The translations under genes were made by a program, and so were the position numbers. From UBA8437 sp963582065 (GTDB lineage Bacteria; Planctomycetota; Planctomycetia; Planctomycetales; Planctomycetaceae), in NCBI GenBank assembly GCA_963582065.1, contig CAUZRQ010000012.1, forward strand, positions 13,780-77,779: a DNA stretch of 64,000 nucleotides, in the 5' to 3' direction. How positions within the stretch are numbered: position 1 is the first letter of the stretch; each line of letters begins with the position of its first letter. Below, one piece after another: positions 36,250 through 45,766 of the stretch. The notes below the pieces were generated by a model. It was not told the DNA's origin and did no database searches. It saw only the letters and a program-made list of their open reading frames with translations.

Positions 36250-37530
36250 ATGCAGAAACGTCGACTGTTTTGTGGACTGCTCACAGTCCTGATCCTCGTC
36301 ACATCCCCGGGAAATGCGTTCTCGTGGAGCAAGGGGCATCGGCTGATCCGTCTCTGGGCCGTCGCACGCCTGCCGAAGTGGCAACACGATCTGCTGGGCG
36401 CACAGGCACTCGCCCGACTCTGCAGAGAATACACGTCGCTGCAGGACAGGCACGCCGGCGGCAATGCACCGGAACTCGACCCGTACTGCATCGTGCCGGG
36501 AGTCCGCCTGTCGTTGCACGACGTAAACCCGGCGGAGCCGAGTGCCAGGGCAACGCTGTGGTACCTGGATCGGATCGGCGAGAAGCTGAAGTCCGGCGAA
36601 ACCGACGAGGCGATGAAATTCCTCGGAGTGCTGTGTCACTGGAACGAGGATCCCGGGTCTCCCGGTGCCCACAGCAGTCCCATCAGCGAATGGCAGCTCA
36701 AGACGCTGATCCCGCCACCCAGGCCCAAGGAGCGGCTCAATTACCTGTTCGGGGCCGGGGGCATCATGGACACCGGCGACTACCGGATCCCCGAGATGGC
36801 CTATCGTCCGAGACTGCTCGGCAGAACACGGGAGGAGGCGGCGCTGCGGATTCTCCAGCATCAACGGCTGCTGCAGCGACGAGCGGGAGCCCACATCATC
36901 CCGATCGTGCAGGACGTGATCTACGGAGATGGCCGAAAGGCCGTGGAACTCCACGCGGTGGCAGCACTCGACAACGCGCGACACACCGCGGACGTGATCT
37001 ACACCACCCTCTGCCTGGCAACCGGCCGCTTCGACGACGACCAGCCGACCTGGAACCAACAGCCCCTGGCCGACTGGCTTCCCGAGTTTCGCGGCGGCAT
37101 GATTCCGCACCCCTATTACGTGACCCCGTTCCTGGTCAACCAGGCCATGGATGCCCGACGCCGATTGCATCCGCTGGCTCTTGCCGAAAAGGGTCCGAAG
37201 ATCAAATCCGGCTTCGGCATGGGCACGCCGTTTTCACTCGACTTTGTCTTCGCCCCCGGCAAGGTGTTCGATCGCTTCAGTTGTCGAGTCGGACTGCATC
37301 CGACAGCCGGTTCCCGGGGAGCGGTCACATTCGTGGTCGTCGCCAACGGAAAGCAACTGGTCCGCACAAGGCCCGTCAAATCGGACACCGCACCGGTCAC
37401 GATCCGGGTCGACCTTCCTCGGGCCGACGTGCTGAAACTGTCGTTGCAGACGATCGCTCACGACGGGTCCACCTCCAGCCACAATCTCGCCACGTGGGCT
37501 GACCCGATTCTTCATCGCAGACCGGATTGA
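36250..37530 (+). CDS. S1/P1-nuclease / zinc-phospholipase-C-like exported protein with NPCBM-like tail
   Basis: ATG at 36250 gives 426 aa with a signal peptide (MQKRRLFCGLLTVLILVTSP). The predicted mature N-terminus starts WSKGHRLIRLWAV, the Trp/His opening that ligates zinc in S1/P1 nucleases and zinc-dependent phospholipase C. Further candidate ligands are HWNEDPGSPGAHSS and ALDNARHTADV. The C-terminal 110 residues (GMGTPFSLDFVFAPGKVFDRFSCRVGLHP onward) look like an NPCBM-type carbohydrate-binding module. It follows the DUF4838 gene by 13 bp, so the two are probably co-expressed and act on the same extracellular glycan or glycoconjugate. Assignment of the N-terminal fold is tentative. Confidence 0.65.
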   Translation: MQKRRLFCGLLTVLILVTSPGNAFSWSKGHRLIRLWAVARLPKWQHDLLGAQALARLCREYTSLQDRHAGGNAPELDPYCIVPGVRLSLHDVNPAEPSARATLWYLDRIGEKLKSGETDEAMKFLGVLCHWNEDPGSPGAHSSPISEWQLKTLIPPPRPKERLNYLFGAGGIMDTGDYRIPEMAYRPRLLGRTREEAALRILQHQRLLQRRAGAHIIPIVQDVIYGDGRKAVELHAVAALDNARHTADVIYTTLCLATGRFDDDQPTWNQQPLADWLPEFRGGMIPHPYYVTPFLVNQAMDARRRLHPLALAEKGPKIKSGFGMGTPFSLDFVFAPGKVFDRFSCRVGLHPTAGSRGAVTFVVVANGKQLVRTRPVKSDTAPVTIRVDLPRADVLKLSLQTIAHDGSTSSHNLATWADPILHRRPD

Positions 37531-37551
37531 TCCTCCGCCGCAGCGTCTCCA

Positions 37552-38862
37552 TCACGACATCGACACGCTCTTGACCCCGGGAATCTGCCAGGGAGCCCGG
37601 TAACTCTTGCCCAGCAGCCCGTCGGCTTCCTTGTCGCCCAGGACGGTCTCGGACTTCGGATCGAACCGCAGCACGCGACCCGAGCGGTAGGCGACTTCTC
37701 CCAGGTGAACGAGACCGCACGAGAGGTGGGCCACCGGGGCCGGGGCGATCGGTTGCTGACGCGACTTCACGCAGTCGATGAAGTTGTAGATGTGCTGCGG
37801 ATGACCGGTGTTGCCTCGCATGCCCGGTCCCTTTTCGAGCTCGCGGCCGAGGTAGACCTGGAAGTACCCGCGGCGCGAGAACACCATCATCCCCTTGGTC
37901 CCGTAGAAGGCGTTGCCGCTGTCGAACCCGTGTGGTCCGTAGGGAGTCCAGCCCCGATCTTCGTACAGCAGGACCTTGCCCTCGGCGTAGTGGAACGCGA
38001 CGGTCATGTTGTCTGGGAATTCGCGTTCCCCCTTCAACGTGATCCGGCTGCCGTGGGCGGTGATCCGCACCGGGTGAGTCGTGACACCAAGCCCCCAGCG
38101 GGCCATGTCGATGTCGTGGACCCCGTCCCCGCCGATGTCACCGTTCCCGTAATCGCGATACCAGTTCCAGTTGCCGTGAAACCGGTTGGGATTGAACGGG
38201 CGGCGGGGCGCCGGGCCAAGCCACATGTCGTAGTTGACCGAAGCCGGAGCCGTCCCGTTGGGCACGCCCTGGCGAGGCGAGTGCTTCTGGCAATTCCAGG
38301 CCTTGCTCATCTTGATCTCACCAAGCAGCCCCGACGCCAGCACCTCACCCGCCTTGGCCGTCACGTCGCTGGACCGCATCTGTGTCCCGTGCTGGAGGAT
38401 CCGCCCGGATCTCTTCACCGCTTCAACCAGCAGACGGCCCTCCCGAAAGACATGGCTGCCGGGCTTTTCGAGATAGACGTCCTTGCCGGCCACCAGGGCG
38501 GGGACGGCAATCGGACAGTGCCAGTGGTGCGGGGTGGCGATGACCACCGCGTCGATCGCCTTGTTGTCCAGGACCCTGCGAAAGTCCTCGACCGTCTCGG
38601 GTGCCCGTCCCGTGGCACTCTTGACCGACTCCACGGCACGCGACACGTGTTGCCCGTCGACGTCACAGACACACGCGATACGAACGTCCTTGCGTTTGAG
38701 CAGGCGTCGAACGTGGCCGTGCCCCATCCCGCCGACACCGATCACGGCCACCTGGACCTGCTCGTTGACAGTCCCGGCCGACGACAGGCTCGCGGCACCC
38801 AGCAGCGTCACCGCACCACCGGCCGAAGCGGTGAGCACTTCTCGGCGAGTCAATCCACTCAT
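37552..38862 (-). CDS. Gfo/Idh/MocA family oxidoreductase, Tat-exported
   Basis: 436 aa. A Tat signal (LTRREVLTASAGGAVTLLGA) is followed by the Rossmann nucleotide motif GVGGMG at 42-47 and the catalytic-loop motif EKP at 132-134 (VYLEKPGSHVF). A C-terminal alpha/beta domain contains DIGGDGVHDIDMARWGLGV. The family oxidises or reduces sugars and cyclitols using a tightly bound NAD(P). Tat export of a folded cofactor-bound enzyme is characteristic of planctomycete members. It lies 46 bp downstream of a TIM-barrel isomerase-like gene on the same strand, suggesting joint sugar transformation outside the cytoplasm. Substrate unknown. Confidence 0.92.
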   Translation of the reverse strand: MSGLTRREVLTASAGGAVTLLGAASLSSAGTVNEQVQVAVIGVGGMGHGHVRRLLKRKDVRIACVCDVDGQHVSRAVESVKSATGRAPETVEDFRRVLDNKAIDAVVIATPHHWHCPIAVPALVAGKDVYLEKPGSHVFREGRLLVEAVKRSGRILQHGTQMRSSDVTAKAGEVLASGLLGEIKMSKAWNCQKHSPRQGVPNGTAPASVNYDMWLGPAPRRPFNPNRFHGNWNWYRDYGNGDIGGDGVHDIDMARWGLGVTTHPVRITAHGSRITLKGEREFPDNMTVAFHYAEGKVLLYEDRGWTPYGPHGFDSGNAFYGTKGMMVFSRRGYFQVYLGRELEKGPGMRGNTGHPQHIYNFIDCVKSRQQPIAPAPVAHLSCGLVHLGEVAYRSGRVLRFDPKSETVLGDKEADGLLGKSYRAPWQIPGVKSVSMS

Positions 38863-38908
38863 GGAAATCTCCAGTCTGAAACAAGTCCGGTCAGCCCACG
38901 CCGGCTCC

Positions 38909-39946
38909 CTACGCCTCGGCCTCCAGCTTGCGGATCATGCCGACCAGGTTCGCGTAGTTGATCTTCATCGCGTCGACCCGGGAACCACTGGCGGGCAGGA
39001 AATGCGTGGAGACCGAAAGCACGGCGTCGCAGCGGTGATGGCGGAGATTCCGCAGCACGGTCATGTAGTCGACATCCCCTGCGCCGAACGGACGGTACTC
39101 AAAATCCAGCCTCACCCCGTCCTTGACGTGCAGGTCCTTGATGTGCAGCCCGTGCAGGTACGGCCTGGCGTTCTGGAATCCCGCGGTGGCCGTGTCCCAC
39201 TCGCCGGAATTCAGGTTGTCGGCCGGGCCCCACATCAGCTTGAGACGGTGTGAGCCCAGCCGTTCGGCCAGGTGTCGGAAGTTGACCGTCGTGTTGGTGT
39301 AGTTCCAGGGCATCATCGAGAGTGCCACGTCGACGTCGTATTTCTCGGCCTGCTCGACAACCAGCGAAAATGCCTTGAGCCACTTGTCCTCGTCGACCTT
39401 GGCAATCAGGCCGCCACGTGTCATCCACCGCATCGGCCATGTCGGCTTGCCGGCGGTGTATTCACCCGGCCAAGCAAACGTGAAAGTGCCCACGGCACTC
39501 ACGCCGATGTGGGCCGCGATCTGCATCGACCGGACCAGCGCGGTGAAATCCCTGCGGAAGGCCGGGTGGTCGGCCATGGTCTTGTAGTCAAGCTCGGCCA
39601 GGTGGATCTTCTTGAACGGGGTTCCGGCGTTGAGCAGGAAGATGTCCAGTTCGTGGGACTTGACCCGCGCGGCGATCCTGGCAGCGTGAGCATCGGTCCA
39701 GGATGACACGTCCGGTTCGTCGGAAATGCGACTGAACCAGACATGCCTGGCGCCGATCTGCCGTGCCGTGGCCAACGACTGTTCCAGGGGCAGCCCGAGT
39801 TCCGGCAGGTACATCCCCAGCCGAAAGCGGTACGGCTTCTCGGCGACGGCGGTCGTGTTCGCCTGGACCGAGTTGGCCGTCAACAGGCCCGTGGCACCGG
39901 CCACTGTCGTGGTTTCCAGTGTCCTGAGAAACTCCCGGCGTCGCAT
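38909..39946 (-). CDS. Sugar phosphate isomerase/epimerase-like TIM barrel, Tat-exported
   Basis: ATG at 39946 with GGAG about 7 nt upstream; 345 aa. The start MRRREFLRTLETTTVAGATG is a twin-arginine signal. The body matches the xylose-isomerase-like TIM-barrel superfamily. It runs RFRLGMYLPELGLPLEQSLATAR at strand 1, HELDIFLLNAGTP, LMWGPADNLNSGEWDT in the middle and YLHGLHIKDLHVKDG with likely metal ligands near the end. It begins the two-gene minus-strand unit with the Gfo/Idh/MocA gene. The pair probably rearranges and oxidises a sugar, but the substrate cannot be read. Confidence 0.85.
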   Translation of the reverse strand: MRRREFLRTLETTTVAGATGLLTANSVQANTTAVAEKPYRFRLGMYLPELGLPLEQSLATARQIGARHVWFSRISDEPDVSSWTDAHAARIAARVKSHELDIFLLNAGTPFKKIHLAELDYKTMADHPAFRRDFTALVRSMQIAAHIGVSAVGTFTFAWPGEYTAGKPTWPMRWMTRGGLIAKVDEDKWLKAFSLVVEQAEKYDVDVALSMMPWNYTNTTVNFRHLAERLGSHRLKLMWGPADNLNSGEWDTATAGFQNARPYLHGLHIKDLHVKDGVRLDFEYRPFGAGDVDYMTVLRNLRHHRCDAVLSVSTHFLPASGSRVDAMKINYANLVGMIRKLEAEA

Positions 39947-40268
39947 GGCTGTCTCCGGTCTGGTGTAGAACCCACACGCGGCCGGGCTCCGAGGGCGCAG
40001 AGCACTATGCCTTCGGGGAGTGTTGGTCGTCAACTGTCGCAAAGCGTCGACGCCGAAGCCGAATCGGCGTCGCCGAGTTGATTCGATCGGACCGATTCAA
40101 TACAGGATGACTCTTGCCGTCGCCAACAGCGGACGGATATCGTGGATCTGACACGGCAACCTGTGCTGCCGGGGTCCAATCCCGAAAAACGAATCCGCAT
40201 CCACCCGTCCCGGGCCGAACGGAACGTCCGTCAGCCACCCGGTTGTCCACGGATGCACCGAGGCCTTC
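39947..40268. other. Divergent intergenic region, no gene recognised
   Basis: About 320 bp between the divergent isomerase-like gene (minus) and the YcjX-like gene (plus). Open frames here are short and compositionally ordinary. No RNA gene or clear operator recognised. Confidence 0.4.
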
Positions 40269-41648
40269 ATGCGTCACAACATCCACCTGGGAGTCACGGG
40301 CCTGCGCCAAACGGGCAAGACCGTCTTCCTGACTTCGCTGATCTACCAGCTCTCCGAACTCGGCAGCAAGGGCCTGGACCGTTTCGAGCCGAGTGGCGTG
40401 ACGCTGCGGGCGGCGACGATCGAGCACTCGCGCGACGGCGACAAGGAACGCTTCCCCTACATGAGGTTCCTCAAGGGACTGCGGGAAAAGCCACCCCGGT
40501 GGCCCGCTCCGACGAACAGGGAATCCGGCCTGGTGCTTCGCTTCTTCTACGAGAACCAGGGAGCCAGCGGCAAAGTGGATGCCGTCAGGAAGTGGGTCGG
40601 ACTCGGCAAGTCGCAAGGCAGCATTGCCCTGCACCTGCACGATTACCCGGGTGAGTACCTGCTGGACGCCGGGATGCACGACATGACATTCGAAGAATGG
40701 TCCAGCGAGACCATGGACCGGATGGCCAACTACTGTCCCGGTGAAGCCAATCACTACCGGATGACGGTCGAAACCGCCGGCAACCGGACCCCCGAGGAGT
40801 TCCTGAAGTCACTCAGGACAGCATACGCACGCTACGCGGAAGCGGCCCGCAAGCAGGGTCTCGAGTTCATCCAGCCCGCCATGACGCTCGTCGACTGGTA
40901 CGAACGATGCGACACCAGCGATCAACCTCCGAACCCCACCAAACAGGAACTCCCGTTCGTCCCCCTGCCCGGTTCACCGGATTCCGAGGAGCAGTCGGAC
41001 CCGGAAATCGAGCAGTTGCGGAAACAGCTGACCGCGAGTTTCGAACGCTACAAGAAGCGGCGAGTGAAACCGTTCCGCAAGCGGATCCGGAAATGCAACA
41101 CTCAGCTTGTCCTGGTTGATGTCCTCCGCGTCCTGCAGAACGGCAAGCACGCCTACAATGACACCAGGCAGTGCATCGCCGAGATCCTGCGGGCCTATCA
41201 CGCCGCCTGGAAACCATTCGGCGGCATCAAGCGTGCCCTGTTCGCGGCCACCAAGGCCGACCACGCAACGAAACAATCCCGCGGAAACATGTCCCGACTT
41301 CTTGATGCCCTTGTCACCAAGGCGAAGGGGCAACTGAAAGGCGGAATCCGGACTCCCGAATCCGAGTGGTTCACCTCGATTCGTGTCACTCGGGAAGGCA
41401 GGGAAGCGGGCGGACAAAAACGTGAGGTTCTCAACGGAACCGAAAAGGGAAAGTCCGATGAGCCGATGAACTTCCTTTGTGGCAAGGTGCCGCCCGAATG
41501 GCCCATCGAGGAGGATTGGGTCTACGGGAATCCTGCGTACGGATTCACCGAATTCGAGCCGACCCAATTGCCCACGATCGACGGCTCACTCTGGCCTCAC
41601 GTCAACCTGGACCGAGTCATCTGGAAAATCCTCGAAGGTTGCTTCTAG
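40269..41648 (+). CDS. ycjX: YcjX-like P-loop GTPase-family protein
   Basis: 459 aa. It begins MRHNIHLGVTGLRQTGKTVF, with the Walker A sequence GLRQTGKT at residues 11-18, as in the YcjX (DUF463) family. Other family features are LHLHDYPGEYLLDAGM (a D-Y-P-G variant of the switch/Walker B region), LVLVDVLRVLQNGKHAYNDT and RALFAATKADHATKQSRGNM, where TKAD resembles the guanine-specificity motif. YcjX binds nucleotide and belongs to the envelope/phage-shock-linked stress regulon in enterobacteria. The next gene encodes a YcjF-like partner 23 bp downstream, the normal pairing. There is no signal peptide; the protein is cytoplasmic or membrane-peripheral. Confidence 0.85.
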   Translation: MRHNIHLGVTGLRQTGKTVFLTSLIYQLSELGSKGLDRFEPSGVTLRAATIEHSRDGDKERFPYMRFLKGLREKPPRWPAPTNRESGLVLRFFYENQGASGKVDAVRKWVGLGKSQGSIALHLHDYPGEYLLDAGMHDMTFEEWSSETMDRMANYCPGEANHYRMTVETAGNRTPEEFLKSLRTAYARYAEAARKQGLEFIQPAMTLVDWYERCDTSDQPPNPTKQELPFVPLPGSPDSEEQSDPEIEQLRKQLTASFERYKKRRVKPFRKRIRKCNTQLVLVDVLRVLQNGKHAYNDTRQCIAEILRAYHAAWKPFGGIKRALFAATKADHATKQSRGNMSRLLDALVTKAKGQLKGGIRTPESEWFTSIRVTREGREAGGQKREVLNGTEKGKSDEPMNFLCGKVPPEWPIEEDWVYGNPAYGFTEFEPTQLPTIDGSLWPHVNLDRVIWKILEGCF

Positions 41649-41671
41649 ACCGAATTGAAGCAGGCACCACC

Positions 41672-42778
41672 ATGAGCACCGACGCCGACCCGATCCGTTT
41701 CGACAAGACAAGCCACCCGCAAGGGCCCGCCACCGGTCCGGTTTCGGGGCCGGTCGATTTCCTGGAAGACGAGACGAACGCTCGAACGCCATCGCATGGC
41801 CCGGAAAGTGACACGGTCTCGGCTGTTGCTGCCGACGCGACCGCAAGCGGCGACGCGGATCGTCCCGCAGGACGACCGCTCTCGGACCGGATTCTCGTCG
41901 TCGCCACCGTGCTCTCGCTGGTGACGCTGGCCGTCACTTTCGTGATTTCACGTGTCGTGACCGAGGCCTCGAGCCTGATCGCGACCTGGCCGACGCTCGG
42001 ATGGATCTACGTGGCGTCCTACGTGGCAGTTGTCCTCTCGGTCGGCCTGCTGGCCATTCGGTCGGCTCGGAGGTACTGGAGAATCCGGGCGGTGACGAGA
42101 CTGCGACGGACCGTCGAGGAGTTCCAGAACAGGACGGCCAACGGTTCGGTCGATCCGAATCGAATGCGCGACGAGTTGACCGGGTACCTGGCCGCTCTCG
42201 AAAAACACACCAATAGCCAGACTCAGACAAGCATCGCGACCGTGCGTCGCAAGTTCAACGATTACACCGGCGATGGAACGCGAGATGTCGAGGAGGTCGA
42301 GACACACGTGCTGACTGCACTCGACCGCGAGGCGGACACGATCATCGCCAGCCGAAGCGCCCAGGTGGCCGTGGCGACGGCATTGGCTCCCCATTCCTTC
42401 GACGCGGTGATCGTGCTCTGGCAGGCGGTCAAGCTGATCGACCAGGTGTCGCAGATCTATGCCGGTCGACCGGGCCTGTGGGGAACACTGAGATTGTTCA
42501 AGCGGGCCATGGCGGCCATCGTTTTCGCCGAAATCGCGCAACTGGCAACCGAAGCCATGGTCGACGCGGTCGCGAAAAAGACGCTGGCGACCATCGCCGG
42601 TCGAGTGACCGAGGGCGTGACGAACGGTCTGCTGATGATTCGGCTGGGAGAAACCGTCAAGCAACAGTGCCGTCCGATTCCCTGTGACGGTGCCGGCACT
42701 CATCCGATTCGACGACTGCTCCAGGCACTCAACAGCCGCGGTGTCACACCCGCTGCGACCAGCAGCCAGATGGCCTGA
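41672..42778 (+). CDS. YcjF-like (DUF697) membrane protein
   Basis: ATG at 41672 gives 368 aa. An acidic, disordered N-terminal region of about 70 residues is followed by two hydrophobic helices (VVATVLSLVTLAVTFVI and GWIYVASYVAVVLSVGLLAI). A soluble domain comes next, then a DUF697-like helical part (ALAPHSFDAVIVLWQAVKLIDQVSQIY, with VFAEIAQLATEAMVDAVAKK). It directly follows the YcjX-like gene, the pairing seen in proteobacteria, so it is probably its membrane partner. Sequence similarity to known YcjF is judged from topology and context rather than a strong motif. Confidence 0.75.
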   Translation: MSTDADPIRFDKTSHPQGPATGPVSGPVDFLEDETNARTPSHGPESDTVSAVAADATASGDADRPAGRPLSDRILVVATVLSLVTLAVTFVISRVVTEASSLIATWPTLGWIYVASYVAVVLSVGLLAIRSARRYWRIRAVTRLRRTVEEFQNRTANGSVDPNRMRDELTGYLAALEKHTNSQTQTSIATVRRKFNDYTGDGTRDVEEVETHVLTALDREADTIIASRSAQVAVATALAPHSFDAVIVLWQAVKLIDQVSQIYAGRPGLWGTLRLFKRAMAAIVFAEIAQLATEAMVDAVAKKTLATIAGRVTEGVTNGLLMIRLGETVKQQCRPIPCDGAGTHPIRRLLQALNSRGVTPAATSSQMA

Positions 42779-42931
42779 TTTCGGCCCTGCTGTTGACCAC
42801 CGGTGGATCGACCGGAATGCGTGGATGTCACCGGTTGGTGACGGTCCGCGGAACCGCCGGCGGGGCCACGCTTGAAGCCGGCTTCGACATGAATGAGACT
42901 GGTCTGGGATTCCGAATTGCGGAGATGACCG

Positions 42932-45742
42932 ATGGCCAAGTTTCTCGTCAAGACCAGCAGTGAAAGCGGAATCCAGGGACCGTTCTCCGGCCAGGAACTG
43001 GAGCAGTTGGCAAGAACCGCGGAACTCCAACCCCAGTACCTGGTCTCTGAGGATGCCGGCACGTCCTGGCAGGACGCGATCCGGTTCTTCAGCAACGATC
43101 TCGAGCCGGACATCGAGCCGGACATCGAGCCGGACATCGAGCCGGACATCGAGCCGGACATCGAGCCGGACATCGAGCCGGACATCGAGCCGGACATCGA
43201 GCCGGACATCGAGCCGGACATCGACCTGGACATCGAGCCGGAGCCGAACGAGAGGGCGACGCCAGCCTCCGAGGTCTCGACGAATATCGACCACGACTTC
43301 GACGCGTGTGAAGCACTGCTGCAGTCGGGTGCCGGCAGATTCGGGTGGATCAAGGAAAACGCCGATCGAGGCCTGGCGGCGTGGCGGGAAGCGGCCGAGA
43401 CCGATGACGCCCGCGGACAGGTCCTCTGCGGGTGCTGTTACTTCTACGGATGCGGAGTGGAGCAGGACGGCGAGACGGCCGTTGAGTGGTTCCGCAAGTC
43501 CGCCGAACAGGGGAACGCGCAGGGCCAGTTCAGTCTCGGGCAGTGCTACTACCATGGAGACGGAGTGGCGGAGAACGACGAGGCGGCCGTGGAGTGGTTC
43601 TTGAAGGCCGCCGAACAGGGGAATTCATTCGCACAATCCAACCTCGGTCGGTGTTGCTTGCATGGCCACGGCGTGGAGCAGAATGAACCGAAGGCCGTCG
43701 AGTGGTTCCAGCAGGCCGCCGCGGTGGGGAATTCCCAGGCCGAGTGCTGCCTCGGAGACTGTTACTTCGGTGGAACCGGAGTCAAGGAAGACGAACGAGC
43801 AGCCGTCGAGTGGTTCCGCAAATCCGCCGAGCAGGGGGATCCCGACGGACAACGCAACCTGGCCCAGTGCTTGCAGTCGGCCACCGGAGTCGAACAAGAC
43901 AACCGGGAAGCCGTCGAGTGGTTCCGAAAGGCCGCCGAGCAAGACGACGCGGAAGCCTGCCTTGACCTCGCCCAGTGCTACGCAACTGGAAACGGCGTCC
44001 AACGAGGCACAGCGACCGCCAGGGAATGGGCTCAAAAATCAACCGACAATGGAAATGAATACGCCAGCGAGTGGCTCGAAAACTACGAACGCTTTGCCCT
44101 GCTGACCGTCGATCTTGCCGAGCAGTTGCACGCCAATTGGGCATCCGACGATGAATACGACGAGGAAAACGAAGACGACCCCGACGACGAAACCGAGGAA
44201 GAAGGGACCCGGACTGTCTCCTGGTACGAACTGAACGAATTCCGCCGGATCGAAGATGAAGCTGCCGAAGTTCTCCTGAAATGCAGAACCGAACTCGATC
44301 TCAGTGGCCTGGAGACCATCTCTCTGGAGGCCATCACGACTCTGAACACGAAGAAGGCGTGGAAGGGAAACGAAGGTTCCTGGCGGACATTCGAGTTGAA
44401 CCTGAGCGGTCTCCGTGAGATCAGCCCCGAAGTGGCCGAAGAACTCGCGTCGCGTTTCGCGAAGAAGCCGGACTACATGGAAGCCGCCTTGGCCCTGAAT
44501 GGACTCAGGACCGTCGACCCGGACGTTGCGGTGGCGCTCACCAAGCACAACGGTGCACTCGAGCTCAATGGACTGGTGCACCTGTCGGATGAATTCGCAC
44601 AGGCATTGACCAGCCATCAACATCGACTGGAAGTCGGCGGGATCACGGAACTTTCGGACACGGCAGCCGAGTGTCTCGGACTCCACAAGGGAGACAGCCT
44701 GGTACTCAACGGGCTGACGGAACTTTCGGACAACGCGGCGAAACATCTCGGGCTCCACAAGGGAGATCAACTGAACCTCAACGGGATCACGCAACTCTCC
44801 GACAAGGCGGCGGAATACCTCGGACTCTGGGCGGGAAGCTACCTGGAACTGGAGGGCCTCCAACAGCTTTCAGCAGAGGCGGCCGACCGTCTCCTTGGTC
44901 GGCCCGACGACGACAACTATCGGTGTGTCACACTGTCCGGTCTGAAAACGGTCACCGAACCGGTTGCAGAACGACTGGTCGAGCATTTCGGGGACGGAAT
45001 CGATCTCAGTCAGCTGGAGAATCTCTCACCCGAAGTCGCTCGACGTCTCGCCGTATCCGAAGGGGAACTCTGGCTGGGGGGATTGACCAGCCTGTCGGTG
45101 GACGCCGCGGAACATCTTGCCGGCAACAAGGCCGGACTGTACCTGGACGGACTGACAGAACTGACCGAAGAAGTCGCACAGATCCTGTCAGGTTTTACGG
45201 GATCCCTGTCGCTGCAGGGCCTGACAAGCCTCTCGGATTCCGCTGCCCGACACCTCGGCAATCTCAAGGGCAACATCCAGATCGAAATGGAAAACCTGCC
45301 ACCCTCGGCCCGTTCCATTCTCGGTGGACACCCGTCCATGTTCGAGATGGAAGACGGTTCACCGGCACCGATCCCCGAGCAACTGGTCTCCGGATTGCAT
45401 GAACTGGGGATCTCGTCGATCGTCGGTGTGTACGAAGCGTCCAACGACGATGGCGAAATGACGATCGAGATCCAGGGTGACGGCCAGACTCTGGTCGAAA
45501 GCGACTACTACTATCACGACGACCTCGCGGAGAAACTGTTCGAGTCGATCGGCCCGGATGCCACGCTCGCGCCGCGACCAACCGTGACGTTGGAAGAATG
45601 CAAGCAGGTGTGTGATTCCGCCACGTCGTTGATGTGGAAGGCGTTGCCCGCCGGATTCGAACAGGGAAGCGGCTCCTCCGGCAGCGTCGAGATCGACGTG
45701 GAAGACGGGTACGTACAGTTGGATCATGGTTGGAACCACTGA
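42932..45742 (+). CDS. Mosaic repeat protein: GYF-like domain, EPDI repeats, Sel1 repeats, LRR-like repeats
   Basis: 936 aa, no signal peptide. Residues 1-50 resemble a GYF_2/DUF4339 domain (GPFSGQELEQLARTAELQPQ). Residues 58-105 hold ten perfect EPDI tetrapeptides and two degenerate units. About residues 160-385 are six Cys-rich Sel1 repeats (GVEQDGETAVEWFRKSAEQG and similar). An acidic linker (about 405-430) leads to LRR-like repeats of about 22-24 aa through about residue 790, such as LNGLTELSDNAAKHLGLHKG. The C-terminus (GLHELGISSIVGVYEAS... LDHGWNH) is a separate domain that may relate to DUF6878, a tentative view. It follows YcjX and YcjF on the same strand, 153 bp after YcjF. It looks like a large cytoplasmic scaffold; role unknown. 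Confidence 0.8.
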   Translation: MAKFLVKTSSESGIQGPFSGQELEQLARTAELQPQYLVSEDAGTSWQDAIRFFSNDLEPDIEPDIEPDIEPDIEPDIEPDIEPDIEPDIEPDIEPDIDLDIEPEPNERATPASEVSTNIDHDFDACEALLQSGAGRFGWIKENADRGLAAWREAAETDDARGQVLCGCCYFYGCGVEQDGETAVEWFRKSAEQGNAQGQFSLGQCYYHGDGVAENDEAAVEWFLKAAEQGNSFAQSNLGRCCLHGHGVEQNEPKAVEWFQQAAAVGNSQAECCLGDCYFGGTGVKEDERAAVEWFRKSAEQGDPDGQRNLAQCLQSATGVEQDNREAVEWFRKAAEQDDAEACLDLAQCYATGNGVQRGTATAREWAQKSTDNGNEYASEWLENYERFALLTVDLAEQLHANWASDDEYDEENEDDPDDETEEEGTRTVSWYELNEFRRIEDEAAEVLLKCRTELDLSGLETISLEAITTLNTKKAWKGNEGSWRTFELNLSGLREISPEVAEELASRFAKKPDYMEAALALNGLRTVDPDVAVALTKHNGALELNGLVHLSDEFAQALTSHQHRLEVGGITELSDTAAECLGLHKGDSLVLNGLTELSDNAAKHLGLHKGDQLNLNGITQLSDKAAEYLGLWAGSYLELEGLQQLSAEAADRLLGRPDDDNYRCVTLSGLKTVTEPVAERLVEHFGDGIDLSQLENLSPEVARRLAVSEGELWLGGLTSLSVDAAEHLAGNKAGLYLDGLTELTEEVAQILSGFTGSLSLQGLTSLSDSAARHLGNLKGNIQIEMENLPPSARSILGGHPSMFEMEDGSPAPIPEQLVSGLHELGISSIVGVYEASNDDGEMTIEIQGDGQTLVESDYYYHDDLAEKLFESIGPDATLAPRPTVTLEECKQVCDSATSLMWKALPAGFEQGSGSSGSVEIDVEDGYVQLDHGWNH
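43103..43246. repeat. 12-bp coding tandem repeat (EPDI), ten perfect copies
   Basis: The unit GAGCCGGACATC is repeated ten times without a base change at 43103-43222. A variant unit (GACCTGGACATC) and a half-matching unit (GAGCCGGAGCCG) follow. Each unit is four codons, so gain or loss of units keeps the frame and only alters the linker length between the GYF-like and Sel1 parts. Such identity implies recent expansion. Confidence 0.92.
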
Positions 45743-45766
45743 CCGGCAGAGAAGACGGGACATCTG

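Noticed and set aside
43089..43316. Tandem repeat first considered as a CRISPR array, as was the 33-bp repeat at 48661-49386
   Set aside because: Units are contiguous with no spacers, are in coding frame, and have no cas genes nearby.
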